This document shows, one piece after another, positions 16,264-25,857 of a stretch of 64,000 bases of DNA (its first letter is position 1; each line of letters begins with the position of its first letter). The position numbers and the translations under genes are program-made. The notes below the pieces were generated by a model. That model saw nothing but the letters and a program-made list of their open reading frames with translations, did not search any database and was not told the origin of the DNA. The DNA lies in NCBI RefSeq assembly GCF_900115975.1, contig NZ_FOYM01000006.1, positions 62,001 to 126,000 on the forward strand, in the 5' to 3' direction. Source of the stretch: Desulfoscipio geothermicus DSM 3669. Lineage in GTDB: Bacteria > Bacillota > Desulfotomaculia > Desulfotomaculales > Desulfallaceae.

Positions 16264-17790
16264 TTACTTTAATAGGTTTCTTAACCGCGTAATACTGTAG
16301 GCACACTGGGCCCTGGTTGCCTGGGCCCGGGCATCAAAGCCGGGATACAACAGCCCGTTATCCCCGGCCAGCTGTACGCTTCCCGAGTACCAGTAAGAGC
16401 CGGCCTCAACTTTGACCTGTTTTTCCGGCGGCAATGCCCTGACCAGCATGGCGGCCAGTTCCCCTCCGGTTATATTGCCGCCGGGATCAAAAACTCCGCC
16501 CGGTTTTCCTTTAACATACCCCATATCCACCGCTATTGAGATAACCCGGTTAGCCCAGTAGCTTTCTGATACGTCCTTAAACCTCAAAGCGGAATCACTT
16601 TCCAAGCTCCGGTAACCCAGGCCGTAAACCATAAACTTGGCAAATTCAGCTCTGGTCACCGGATTCCCCGGCTTAAAGGTTCCGCCGGGATACCCGCTTA
16701 ATACTTTTTCTTTCACCAGTTCCATAATGGAGCTGTGAGCCCAATGACTGGTGGAAATGTCGGAAAATATCCCACCACCGGGAAGTTCCGTTTTTCCAGC
16801 ACCGTATTCAATATTCACCGGGAACGGCTTTTTCGCCAGAGCCATTACTGCATAGGCCGTCATCATCACCGGTGAAGATCGTACATCAGGCATCCAATTA
16901 AAGGAACCGTCACTGTTTTGCAGGCTGAAAAGGTGAGTTACCGCATTCTTACCGTTTACTGACCATTCTTCACTTGCCGGGTTTTCACCGGCGGCAAACA
17001 GCCCCTGCAACACCCAGGCATCGGTAGCGCTGTTGGACTTGTTACCCTCCCAGCTAAAGCCGCCGTCTTCTTCCCGGCAGCTTTTTAAGTAATTCAGAGC
17101 ACCCCTTATGGCCGGAGAACTTTGCGGGTCCTCTCCCAGCACAACCAGGGTTTGGATGGCTACCGCCGTGTCATCCGGGTCACTGTTTATTCCCTCGGCC
17201 CAGCCGAAGCCGCCGTCCTTATTCTGCCGGGCCAGCAGCCACTCTTTGGCCCGCTCTTTGTTTGGTATATCCTGTCCGGTAGAGGCAAGGGCCAAAACCG
17301 ACCACATGTGATAGTTTATCAATCCCTGCTCTCCCCGGGCAGGCTGGGCAAATTGACCGCCGGTCTGCTGAAAGGAAGCTATTTTCCCGGCCAGGTTAAC
17401 CCCTTGATAAGCATTACCCTGGCGGGCAGCTGTCAAAGCCAGTAGAGTAACAGCATAGTCACCGGTGGATTCCAGGGAATTTTTACAATTCTTTAAAAAA
17501 TCAATGGGACTTTGGCCGGAGGGAGACCATCTGCTGCCGGCAACATCCTCCCCCGCCGCCGCCAGGGCCATGATAACCCAGGCAGTTATAGCCCGGCTGC
17601 TGTCGCGTCCCTTCTGAGTGGGAAATCCGCCATCATCATTTTGAATACCGCGCAGGTATGTTATCGCTTTTTTAATACTTTGCTCAGCCTGCTGCTCCGG
17701 AAATAAATTGGTTGCCGAAGCGATACCGGTAAATGGAAAAATAAATGATAATGCAATACTTATACAAACAACTAGTCTTTTACTTATCAT
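16264..17790 (-). CDS. S-layer-anchored alpha/alpha-toroid protein (intrinsic-factor-like N-domain)
   Basis: 508 residues from the ATG at 17790 (GGGAGG seven bases upstream). Signal peptide about residues 1-28. Residues about 35-330 consist of prenyltransferase/squalene-cyclase-type repeats with recurring 'DGGF' or 'DGSF' turns ('IQNDDGGFPT', 'NKDGGFGWAEG', 'EEDGGFSWEGN', 'NSDGSFNW'), the fold that also forms the N-domain of intrinsic factor and transcobalamin. Three SLH domains (about 350-508) would bind secondary cell-wall polymer. No DUF4430 domain is seen. It lies between the ECF ATPase and S component, so it probably delivers the substrate. A ligand is not proved by sequence. Confidence 0.8.
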   Translation of the reverse strand: MISKRLVVCISIALSFIFPFTGIASATNLFPEQQAEQSIKKAITYLRGIQNDDGGFPTQKGRDSSRAITAWVIMALAAAGEDVAGSRWSPSGQSPIDFLKNCKNSLESTGDYAVTLLALTAARQGNAYQGVNLAGKIASFQQTGGQFAQPARGEQGLINYHMWSVLALASTGQDIPNKERAKEWLLARQNKDGGFGWAEGINSDPDDTAVAIQTLVVLGEDPQSSPAIRGALNYLKSCREEDGGFSWEGNKSNSATDAWVLQGLFAAGENPASEEWSVNGKNAVTHLFSLQNSDGSFNWMPDVRSSPVMMTAYAVMALAKKPFPVNIEYGAGKTELPGGGIFSDISTSHWAHSSIMELVKEKVLSGYPGGTFKPGNPVTRAEFAKFMVYGLGYRSLESDSALRFKDVSESYWANRVISIAVDMGYVKGKPGGVFDPGGNITGGELAAMLVRALPPEKQVKVEAGSYWYSGSVQLAGDNGLLYPGFDARAQATRAQCAYSITRLRNLLK

Positions 17791-17809
17791 AAAAATTCCT
17801 CCCTGTAAA

Positions 17810-19492
17810 CTAACCACAATTCACCCGGTCTTCATTTAATCCCATTAACCGGGTTAATATTTCGCTACCCTGCTCCAAAGTGACCACGTCTTCGGCCAGA
17901 TTATTGAATAACTTGCTGATCTGCGGAGAATAAAAGGTGGAACGGGTGAGCATTTCATATTTACTTCCACTGGCAATGATGGTACCTTCAGCCATTAATA
18001 TAATATTACCGGCATATTCCGCGGCAAATTCCACATCGTGGGTAACAACCAAAACAGCCGTCCCTTCCGCCTGAAGCTGCAAAAGGATATTCCCCAACTC
18101 CGCCTTCAGCCGGTAATCCAGCCCCCTGGTGGGCTCGTCCAGCAGCAGTACTTGGGGCCTGACTACCAGGACAGAAGCCAGGGCCACGCGCTGGCGTTCC
18201 CCCGCGCTTAAATCCCGGGGGTTGACTTCCGCGCAGGAAGTTAATTGCAACCGTTTCAGCATTTTTTCAATAATCCCGTCATCGGGCAGTCCCAAATTGT
18301 TCAGGGTGAAGACCAGTTCTTCCCGTACAGTAGGTAAGAATAAATAGTCATTGGGGTCCTGTGACAGGTAACCGACGGTAGAGGCCAGTTCTTCCACCGA
18401 TAATTTTTTGGTATCTTGGTTTAAAACTTTCACCTGTCCCCTGCCGGGTTTGAGTAAACCGTTTATATTTTTCAGCAAAGTGGTTTTCCCCGCTGCATTT
18501 TCTCCCAGTATTACCGTAAAATCACCGGACCTGATTTTAAGATTGATATTCTTTAATGCCTCTTTACCGTTGGGATAAGCAAACCAAAGGTTTTGTATAT
18601 CTACCAGGCATTTACCCCCGGCTGATCCCGCTCTTTTTATTTTTAAGTTCTGCATTCTTAAGCCGGGAAGCGGATCATAAGATTTAAGAATCTCCCTGCC
18701 CTGTTTCACGGTGAGCGGCACCTCCGGAAAGCCCGCGCCCGCAAATAACCTGGCCAGCGGCGGAATAAAGGGTGTCTTATTTTTTGCCGCCCACCGGGCT
18801 ACCACATCCGGAGCATCGTCACATAGAATACGCCCGTTTTCCATAACCATCACCCGGTCAGCCAGGTGAAAGCACCTTTCCAAACGTTGTTCCACCAGGA
18901 TAACCGTAATGCCGTTTTCCTCGTTTAATCGCCTAACCATAGTAAGTATTTCTTCACCGGCTATGGGATCCAGCTGGGAAGTAGGTTCATCCAATATCAG
19001 AATTTCCGGCTGCATGGCCAAAACAGAGGCCAGGGCGACTTTCTGTTTCTGCCCCCCTGATAATTCCGGGGTAAAGCTACGTAAATAACCGGATAACGCC
19101 AGGGCACCGGTAACCTCCATTACCCGCCTTTTCATTAAGCTGTTGGGCAAACCCAGGTTCTCCAGACCAAAGGCCACCTCCTGTTCCACGTCGGTCATAA
19201 CCAGCTGGCTCTCCGGGTCCTGAAAAACCATGCCCACCTGCCGTACCAGGCTACGCCGGTCGAGTTGTCTGATTTCTTTATCATTAATATAAACCTTGCC
19301 CCCGTAAGTTCCACCGTAAAAGTCGGGGATCAAACCCGCCAGGGCACGAACCAAGGTTGATTTTCCGCAGCCGGATCCACCCACCAACAGGATAAACTGT
19401 CCCCCGGGGATTTCCAGATTGATTTTATCCAGGGCCGGTTTCTGTGTCTCCGGATAATAATAGGTTAAATCTTGGATTTTAATAACGGCCAT
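17810..19492 (-). CDS. ECF transporter fused double ATPase (EcfA-EcfA')
   Basis: About 560 residues with two ABC ATPase halves. First half: Walker A 'GGSGCGKST', signature 'LSGGQKQ', 'ILDEPTSQLD'. Second half: Walker A 'GENAAGKTT', signature 'LSAGERQ', 'LLDEPTRGLD'. It powers the ECF importer with the EcfT encoded upstream; the start at 19492 overlaps the ecfT end. Fusion of both ATPases is common in vitamin ECF systems of clostridia. A possible short initiation alternative at 19501 is less well placed. Confidence 0.9.
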   Translation of the reverse strand: MAVIKIQDLTYYYPETQKPALDKINLEIPGGQFILLVGGSGCGKSTLVRALAGLIPDFYGGTYGGKVYINDKEIRQLDRRSLVRQVGMVFQDPESQLVMTDVEQEVAFGLENLGLPNSLMKRRVMEVTGALALSGYLRSFTPELSGGQKQKVALASVLAMQPEILILDEPTSQLDPIAGEEILTMVRRLNEENGITVILVEQRLERCFHLADRVMVMENGRILCDDAPDVVARWAAKNKTPFIPPLARLFAGAGFPEVPLTVKQGREILKSYDPLPGLRMQNLKIKRAGSAGGKCLVDIQNLWFAYPNGKEALKNINLKIRSGDFTVILGENAAGKTTLLKNINGLLKPGRGQVKVLNQDTKKLSVEELASTVGYLSQDPNDYLFLPTVREELVFTLNNLGLPDDGIIEKMLKRLQLTSCAEVNPRDLSAGERQRVALASVLVVRPQVLLLDEPTRGLDYRLKAELGNILLQLQAEGTAVLVVTHDVEFAAEYAGNIILMAEGTIIASGSKYEMLTRSTFYSPQISKLFNNLAEDVVTLEQGSEILTRLMGLNEDRVNCG

Positions 19493-20379
19493 TTCTTCCA
19501 CCCCCAGCTCAGCACGGTCGGAACTGTTAATGCTAATACTATAACAGCCGCCATCTTGAGATCATTTAGTTGTAAACTCTCCAACCGGGGGTAATAGGTG
19601 TAGCCGGCCCACCCCTGCCAGACCGCCCAAATTCCGGTTAGCAAGGAAAGAACCGCAGCGGAAAAGATTAAGCAGTCCCTAGGTCGCCATAAATCACGGG
19701 TATAACAAGTCCTTTTCCCACTACCATATCCCCTGGCCTGCATTGATTCGGCCAACTGCAGAGAGCGCTCCAGAGAAGACAACAAAAGTACATTTATTAC
19801 CGGCAGCCGGTTCTTAACCCGCTGCCACCGGCTGCCCGTATCCAGTTTTACCCCGCGGCAGCGCTGCACCTCGGTTATTCGGCGCACATCCCGGATCATC
19901 AGGGGAAACAACCTGGTGGAAAGGGTTACGGCCAGCACGGATTTGTTGCCAAACTTGCTGAATAACTTTAATGCTTTATCGGGGTGTACGGCGTAGGTGT
20001 AGAAACAAAATGCGCTGACAATTACCAGCAAACGAATACCCATACCGATTCCGAAACATATGGCTTCCAGGGTTATTCTAATTTTACCCAGCACGGGAAC
20101 CCGCGGGCCGTAAAACAGCACGGTGGAACCGGCCTGGACAAAGACAGCGTTAACCAGCATAATCACCGTAATCATACCCAGGCTGATCAACAAGTAAGGT
20201 GTCCATTCCCGGAAATTGCCGGAAGCAATGATCACCGTTCCCACCGCCAGCAGCAGGCCCAGCAGGTATACAGGATGGGAAAAGATCAGGGATAAAATAA
20301 TAATTATGGAGATATAGGCCACCGCCGCAAGGGGATGCAGCTTATGTATTAAATTATCCTTTTCACGGTAAGCAAGCAT
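19465..20379 (-). CDS. ecfT: ECF transporter T component
   Basis: 304-residue transmembrane coupling protein with hydrophobic helices at roughly residues 14-60, 65-85 and 105-130, plus two near the C-terminus. The cytoplasmic coupling region 'RSLQLAESMQARGYGSG' holds the Ala-Arg-Gly motif that docks on the ATPases. It overlaps the ATPase gene by 28 bases and lies in the riboswitch-led operon. Confidence 0.88.
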   Translation of the reverse strand: MLAYREKDNLIHKLHPLAAVAYISIIIILSLIFSHPVYLLGLLLAVGTVIIASGNFREWTPYLLISLGMITVIMLVNAVFVQAGSTVLFYGPRVPVLGKIRITLEAICFGIGMGIRLLVIVSAFCFYTYAVHPDKALKLFSKFGNKSVLAVTLSTRLFPLMIRDVRRITEVQRCRGVKLDTGSRWQRVKNRLPVINVLLLSSLERSLQLAESMQARGYGSGKRTCYTRDLWRPRDCLIFSAAVLSLLTGIWAVWQGWAGYTYYPRLESLQLNDLKMAAVIVLALTVPTVLSWGWKKWPLLKSKI

Positions 20380-20404
20380 GATTCATCCTGTTCCTTTAAG
20401 TTTT

Positions 20405-21454
20405 TTATTCCAGCGGCAGGCTGACAACTTCTCCTGCTACAATTGCCGCACTAAATAACCCGGAGATTTTACCGGGACTTGTAACCAGCACATCCACTGC
20501 CTGCTGCAGGCCTTTCCGGTCGGTACCCACAATCAGCCACAGCGGGCTTTCGTCTCCGCTGCCCTCACCGGTAGCTGTTATAACCCCGGCACTACTATCG
20601 ATTATACGGGCGACCCGCCCCCTGTAATCCAACAACTCCAACCCGTCACTGGTAAAATGTACGCAAGTGCCGTTTTTGGTGTAAGCGTTGTTTAAATTGG
20701 CCAGCCAGTCAATTTGGCTTAATTCGCTCCATTGTCCCAGTACAATGACCGGACCCTGCCTGTTTTTCAACAAGCCGGCATCCGGATTCTTGATGGTGAC
20801 GGAAGCCACCCCTTGAGCCTTTAAGGCTTCTTGTAGATTTTCAGCCAGCATTATGTTATCTTCAGAACTCATGATGACGGTAGGCCCGACCTTACCCCGG
20901 TATCCGCGAACGAATGGTTCGGGATAGCAACCGATAACCGCGGGGAACATAGCCATTCTTTCCCACCCGTGGTAATCCCACCAAATAATATCCCCCGGTC
21001 CGGGGTAGTAATCCAGCGCCCCCACGTCGGCGAATATTCCATTAACGTAATAAAACCAGTCTTGCTTCTTACCTCCAAAGCCACCGAAATCAGATTTTAT
21101 CCCGTTAATACTATCAATAAAACCGCCGCCATGGGCAGTGGTTACACGGGTGCTTGTTTCGAGAACATCAAATACCGACCAGTTTTTTTGCAGAGCCACT
21201 GTTTTTTTTAATATGGAGTTTCTGCCAAAATCCCTCGTCAACCGTAAAGCTACTTTTTTTTCAGTACCTGCAACCGGCACCGATTGAGATCCCGATTCGG
21301 ACGTGCCCGGCTTTTGCGCAGCTTTTGACTCAATCCCGTTGGCAGCAGGAGTAACATTGGCCGGTTCATCACCGGTTCCTTTGCCTGCACAGGCAGTAAC
21401 GATCAGCAACATTAAGCCAAGAATTAGTAAGCATAAAAAACGGTGTTTTTGCAC
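20405..21454 (-). CDS. Lipoprotein with DUF4430 (transcobalamin C-domain-like) domain
   Basis: 349 residues, GTG start at 21454. Lipoprotein signal with lipobox 'IVTAC' (cysteine about 22). Residues about 75-170 match the DUF4430 pattern ('SVFDVLE', 'GGGFIDSINGIKSDFGGF', 'DWFYYVNGIFADVGALDYYPGPGDIIWWDYHGW'), the domain that closes the cobalamin site in intrinsic factor and transcobalamin. The remaining 180 residues ('VIGCYPEPFVRGYRG...') I do not recognise; they look alpha/beta. It is membrane-anchored outside the cell, next to ecfT, so it is a good candidate to hand a corrinoid to the transporter. Function is inferred. Confidence 0.75.
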   Translation of the reverse strand: MQKHRFLCLLILGLMLLIVTACAGKGTGDEPANVTPAANGIESKAAQKPGTSESGSQSVPVAGTEKKVALRLTRDFGRNSILKKTVALQKNWSVFDVLETSTRVTTAHGGGFIDSINGIKSDFGGFGGKKQDWFYYVNGIFADVGALDYYPGPGDIIWWDYHGWERMAMFPAVIGCYPEPFVRGYRGKVGPTVIMSSEDNIMLAENLQEALKAQGVASVTIKNPDAGLLKNRQGPVIVLGQWSELSQIDWLANLNNAYTKNGTCVHFTSDGLELLDYRGRVARIIDSSAGVITATGEGSGDESPLWLIVGTDRKGLQQAVDVLVTSPGKISGLFSAAIVAGEVVSLPLE

Positions 21455-21516
21455 TTTCCCTCATCTCCTGTGGTACCAGGTGTTGAATTGTTGAATTACA
21501 TCATGAAAAAGATAAT

Positions 21517-21552
21517 GATACACTGCCGGCAAGTTTTAGCTGGCAGTGTATC
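21517..21552 (-). terminator. Hairpin/attenuator between the large surface protein and the lipoprotein
   Basis: GATACACTGCC and its complement make a long stem (about 13 pairs, one mismatch) with a T-rich stretch five bases later on the minus strand. It may cap or reduce read-through from the 1125-residue gene. A half-copy of the 43.7-kb palindrome (AGGTGTTGAA...) lies beside it at 21480-21496. Confidence 0.5.
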
Positions 21553-21565
21553 TTTACAGTTAAAT

Positions 21566-24500
21566 TTACTCTATATGCTCAAGTAACCGCCCGATTATCA
21601 CAGCTACTTCAGCCCGGTTAACCATACCTTTCGGAACAATGGTATCTGCTGTACGGCCGTTAACAATGCCACTTTCCACGGCAAGGGCTATCCATTCTTT
21701 AGCCCAGTCGGGAATTTGTCCGGCATCGGTATATTTAGCCAGTACTTTATTTAGATCCGAAACTTCCCGACCTGTTTTGCTTTCAAGCACCCGGCTGATC
21801 ATTACCGCCAGTTCAGCCCGGGAGATACCCTTATCAGGGGAAAACGTACCGGCCGATGTTCCCTTAATAATTCCCGCCTTTACAGCTGCCGCAACATCAC
21901 CCGCATACCAGGCACTTTGGGAAACATCGGTAAATGTATGGCCGGCATTACTTTTGGGTATGCCCAGTGCACGGACCAACAGAGCGGCACACTGGGCTCT
22001 GGTTGCCGTCTGACCCGGTGCAAAGGTGGCAGGTGTAGCACCGCTTACTATATGCCTTGCGCTCAGCACCCGGATATCTTTTTCAGCCCAGTGACCGGCC
22101 AGATCGGTAAATTGCTTATCATATTCCAGCAGGGTAAAGGTACCTCCAGTGATTGTTTTGGCACTTATCATTTCTCTGGTTTTATCTGGTTTTGCTCCGA
22201 CATAAGTGAACTTGCCGTCCTGATACCTGTAAATGCCGGTAATTTCCGGGTCCTCGGTCAATCCCCGGCAACTCATTTCCAGTTCCAACGGTTCGGCCAG
22301 GCTGTTTACAACTTCTTTGTTTATCAGATCCTTAACAGTCACCGTGTATGCTTTACCCACAGGGCGCAGGGTAAGATGCGAAGACGAATTGGCATTGGCA
22401 TCCCGGACCAATTTATCTGCTTTGGCAGAATCCAATTGGGACACCGATAATACGTAACCTTCGGCAGCGGAAGATGCCGGTTCATTTTGTGAAAAAAGGC
22501 CGGAGGCAATTAAATCAAGTAAGCCATCAGTATCACGGGCAGCCAACATTACCGGCTTATGTCCCGTAAAGACTGTTTGCCGGTCGGCCCGTTCTGTTCC
22601 GGACAGCACGATTGTGAAGCCATCACTCACCCTGACAGCCAGTTTTAGCTCGCTTTCCCTCAAGTTCCGGGCAACATCATCTGCAACCACAAGCTCGGTG
22701 TTGGCTTTCTGTCCCGCCACCCCGGCAAGATCCACTTCAAGCTGCTGAACCGGTGTCCGGGCCAGCACGGCTATTTCTTGTAGCCGGTCACCGCTGAGAA
22801 TGTCTGACAATTCCCGCTGCGCCCGGCTAAGCTGTTCCAGTTGTTGCTCCAGAATATTGGCCGGTAGACTTACTGTGGTTGTTGAATCCGAGCCGAATAC
22901 TTTCAGCTGCGCGGATGAAATTGTTCCTGCCTTGGTGATTATATCCCTAACCTGGGAAGCAAGGCTGTTTTTAAGTTCCCCTGCAACATCAACCCCATCG
23001 GGTCTGGCCAGTACAATTTTCACACCGTCGTTTACTACGGGTTTCAAAACCGCTGCGGCTTGAACAGCAGTGGCATTTTTATTTTCAATCAGGGAAGCAA
23101 TGATTTTTTCCATAAGGTCCCGGACCGTTTTACCTGCCTCTGTAACGCTTGTTTCCGGGGATGCCAGTTCATTTTTCACATTGTTCATGATTTTAATAGT
23201 TTCTTCTACTGCATCAGACGGTGTTATTTCACCGCCGGCAATTTTATTTTGTAGATCAGTTACTTGATTATTATACTCTTCCAGTATAGCCGGATTATCT
23301 GTTGCACTGTTACCTTTTACCAAGCTATCCCAGGCCGGGCCGCTGGAATTCGGGTCCGTACTGTACCACCAGATTATTCGGTCTCCTTCATTGACGGTTT
23401 TATCGCTGGCCAGCACACTGGGCACGGAATTATTAACTTTATACATCCACCCGCTCATCCCGCTGTTGGCCTGCCCGGCTATGCTGTTGACAAAGCCTCC
23501 GTCTTCCGTATAACTTAGTCCGGTGGCATGAAGAGCGCCCATAGCAGTTACACCCCATTCTTTACTTTCTTTTAATGTTACATCACCCTCAAATAAAATT
23601 TCTTTATTTTTGCCAATTACTTTTATAGGAACTATAATACCCTGCTGGTTATTATTACCACTATTTCCAACACTACCGGTAACACTAACATTGGCACTGC
23701 CGCTGACACTCTGATACGTTGCAGTAACAACTGTATCTCCTACTCCAACCCCTGTAACTAATCCACTATTATTTACTGTCGCTACATCTGTATTATCTAT
23801 AGACCAATCTGTTAACTGACTTACATCTTCTTCATTACCGTCAAATTTACAAACCTTTGCAGTATATTGCTGTTCGTCTCCTACAATAATTTCTGCACCG
23901 GACGGATTTACACTTATTCCAAGTGCGGTATCTTCTGCAACATTCCCTCCAAGTATCAGGTAGGTTTCCAATGCCATAGTATTATCTAGTGAAGTTCCGT
24001 AGTCCCCAAATGTACCATCTTGATTCAAAGCTTTTTCTTTCATGTAATCTACAGGACTTTTACTTGCTTCACTTATCCATGTAGCAGGATCTATCCCTAA
24101 AAGATCTAGGGTAATAATCGCTTCTGCCGTATCTATAACTTTATCATCCCAAAATGTAAACTCGCCCCATACGGATGATACTGTAAAACTTCCGTCTTCT
24201 TGCTGTTGATTTTGTATCCAGTTAACCCCTTTGTCAATTGCAGACTGAACATCTGCAGCCTGATCCCCTGAGTAATTCTTTAAATATGTTAACGCCCGCA
24301 CGGCTTGTGCCGTGCTCAAAAAATCACACCATTTACCTGTTGCATCATCTTGTTCGCCTAAAATATAAGCTATTGCACCTGCTGTATCTATTTCACCTAT
24401 GACTCCGGCTCTGCCTAATGCCTCAAAAGCAGACATATCACTATAGGGATTTTGGTCAAATGAACCGTCTCCACTTGCAAGCTGCTTAGCTTTTAATATG

Positions 24501-24943
24501 TTTAACAATTCCGTAAGAGTATTTGCTTCTACTCCCCATCTCTTTGCAGTTATATATTCATAAGCTACTCTCTTTGCCGATGATGCATTCTCTGTATCTT
24601 TGTTTGCTATAGTAGTAGCAATCAAATTAAGCACATTATCTTTGAAACTTGTACCGTCATATACCCATGTATTTAAATTAGCTCCCGCTTGTGTTAATAC
24701 ATATGCATCATATGCTCCAAAACCATATGCGCCGTCAACTGCTTTTCCACCTTGGTATAAATTGTAGTTGTTACGTACCGCTTTTAAAGCTAAATCATCA
24801 TAAACCTCAGCAGCAACAGCCCTACTATCTTCAATGCCTGTGAATACAAATGCAAGTACAGGTACTAATAAAGTTGTTAAAAATATTAATAAAGTTATTT
24901 TAAAAGCCAAATATCTATGGCTTTTTCTATTTAATATATTCAT
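21566..24943 (-). CDS. Large S-layer protein with toroid, Big_2, DUF4430 and SLH domains (intrinsic-factor-like)
   Basis: 1125 residues; GGAGG six bases before the ATG. Signal peptide about 1-45 (ends AVAA). Domain order: alpha/alpha-toroid with terpenoid-cyclase-like repeats (about 45-330; 'QQEDGSFTVSSVWG', 'LNQDGTFGDYG'), bacterial Ig-like Big_2 (about 340-425), DUF4430 (about 435-545; 'GGFVNSIAGQ', 'SGWMYKVNNSVPSVLASDKTVNEGDRIIWWYS'), a helical/unassigned stretch (about 550-930), and three SLH domains (about 945-1125). Toroid followed by DUF4430 is the layout of animal intrinsic factor/transcobalamin. With the cobalamin riboswitch, cbiZ and ECF genes this suggests surface corrinoid capture. 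The first 1.4 kb of the gene is visibly more AT-rich than the rest. Confidence 0.82.
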   Translation of the reverse strand: MNILNRKSHRYLAFKITLLIFLTTLLVPVLAFVFTGIEDSRAVAAEVYDDLALKAVRNNYNLYQGGKAVDGAYGFGAYDAYVLTQAGANLNTWVYDGTSFKDNVLNLIATTIANKDTENASSAKRVAYEYITAKRWGVEANTLTELLNILKAKQLASGDGSFDQNPYSDMSAFEALGRAGVIGEIDTAGAIAYILGEQDDATGKWCDFLSTAQAVRALTYLKNYSGDQAADVQSAIDKGVNWIQNQQQEDGSFTVSSVWGEFTFWDDKVIDTAEAIITLDLLGIDPATWISEASKSPVDYMKEKALNQDGTFGDYGTSLDNTMALETYLILGGNVAEDTALGISVNPSGAEIIVGDEQQYTAKVCKFDGNEEDVSQLTDWSIDNTDVATVNNSGLVTGVGVGDTVVTATYQSVSGSANVSVTGSVGNSGNNNQQGIIVPIKVIGKNKEILFEGDVTLKESKEWGVTAMGALHATGLSYTEDGGFVNSIAGQANSGMSGWMYKVNNSVPSVLASDKTVNEGDRIIWWYSTDPNSSGPAWDSLVKGNSATDNPAILEEYNNQVTDLQNKIAGGEITPSDAVEETIKIMNNVKNELASPETSVTEAGKTVRDLMEKIIASLIENKNATAVQAAAVLKPVVNDGVKIVLARPDGVDVAGELKNSLASQVRDIITKAGTISSAQLKVFGSDSTTTVSLPANILEQQLEQLSRAQRELSDILSGDRLQEIAVLARTPVQQLEVDLAGVAGQKANTELVVADDVARNLRESELKLAVRVSDGFTIVLSGTERADRQTVFTGHKPVMLAARDTDGLLDLIASGLFSQNEPASSAAEGYVLSVSQLDSAKADKLVRDANANSSSHLTLRPVGKAYTVTVKDLINKEVVNSLAEPLELEMSCRGLTEDPEITGIYRYQDGKFTYVGAKPDKTREMISAKTITGGTFTLLEYDKQFTDLAGHWAEKDIRVLSARHIVSGATPATFAPGQTATRAQCAALLVRALGIPKSNAGHTFTDVSQSAWYAGDVAAAVKAGIIKGTSAGTFSPDKGISRAELAVMISRVLESKTGREVSDLNKVLAKYTDAGQIPDWAKEWIALAVESGIVNGRTADTIVPKGMVNRAEVAVIIGRLLEHIE

Positions 24944-24978
24944 CTTTTTCCTCCTATCTCAATTAATTTTCAAATAGT

Positions 24979-25722
24979 TCAATTCAACAACTTCTGCTTG
25001 TTTTCGAACTTGTATTCCCCACCGGATAATAACAAATATGTATTAACTCCTTGCATTACCGCCTTATATACTGTTCGTCCAATCAAATAACCCAGGTCAG
25101 TTGCAGTACCGGCATAAGGCAGCGGCTCTCCCCTACCGGTACAGGCAACCACAATGGCATCCGTTGTGGTCCCTGTTATCCGCTCACCGCTCGGCAGGCT
25201 GATTTTTGCGTTGAACAAAGCCCTTGTCTTAGCCTCGGTTGCCGTTATTATCGCATTCACCATTGCAGAATCAGTTAAATCTCCGTCAATTAACAAAATA
25301 AGATTTATGGTTCCCGGCTGATATTTGCCAGACACCTTTTTGATCGGTAAGCCTGCAACCCCAGGATTACCTATTCCCGCCGTGCAAAGAGTAGCCACTG
25401 AAAGCTCTTTTTGCCTCCCATTGCTCAATACGGTATGGGTAACACTTACAGCCGTCATCATGCCCAAAACATCATGCCCCAACTGTAAACGTTCAGCCAC
25501 CTGCTTTAAATCCTGCTCCGGATTACTACCCTGATAGTTTTTGTCAACAGAGTGATTAATTATGTACCTGGCCCATCGTAAATTTCCACCAAGAACAGCA
25601 GAACCAAGCACCTTCAAAGGTCTGTTAGATGAAATAAGAAATGTTGTTTGGTTATGAATATAAAAGTTTATCCCGTGGATGGAAACCTGTTTATTAAACA
25701 ACGTTACTTCTTCTAACAACAC
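24979..25722 (-). CDS. cbiZ: Adenosylcobinamide amidohydrolase
   Basis: About 247 residues. CbiZ hydrolyses adenosylcobinamide to adenosylcobyric acid, letting cells remodel salvaged corrinoids. Family pattern: 'FLISSNRPLKVLGSAVLGGNLRWARYIINHSVDKNY', 'TAVSV', 'CTAGIGNPGVAG', 'INLILLIDGDLTDSAMVNAIITATEAKTRAL', 'GTTTDAIVVACTGRG'. A longer frame continues upstream through the riboswitch and cannot be the real gene. GGGAGG just before GTG 25722 or TTG 25719 supports a start there; ATG 25746 lies directly after the terminator. First gene of the riboswitch-controlled operon. Confidence 0.9.
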   Translation of the reverse strand: MLLEEVTLFNKQVSIHGINFYIHNQTTFLISSNRPLKVLGSAVLGGNLRWARYIINHSVDKNYQGSNPEQDLKQVAERLQLGHDVLGMMTAVSVTHTVLSNGRQKELSVATLCTAGIGNPGVAGLPIKKVSGKYQPGTINLILLIDGDLTDSAMVNAIITATEAKTRALFNAKISLPSGERITGTTTDAIVVACTGRGEPLPYAGTATDLGYLIGRTVYKAVMQGVNTYLLLSGGEYKFENKQKLLN

Positions 25723-25749
25723 ATTTTCCTCCCGGCTAATTTTCATAAC

Positions 25750-25780
25750 AAAAAACCCCGGCCTACAAAGAGACCGGGGG
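25750..25780 (-). terminator. Expression-platform terminator of the cobalamin riboswitch
   Basis: CCCCGG/CCGGGG stem around a 12-base loop, followed by TTTTTT on the minus strand, between the aptamer and the cbiZ start. Cobalamin binding would be expected to favour this terminator. Confidence 0.75.
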
Positions 25781-25857
25781 TTAATCCCTGCTACCGGGAT
25801 AATAATTCCACATAAAAATAGCCACCTCCCTATCACCCGTAGGTAATGGTTACAACA

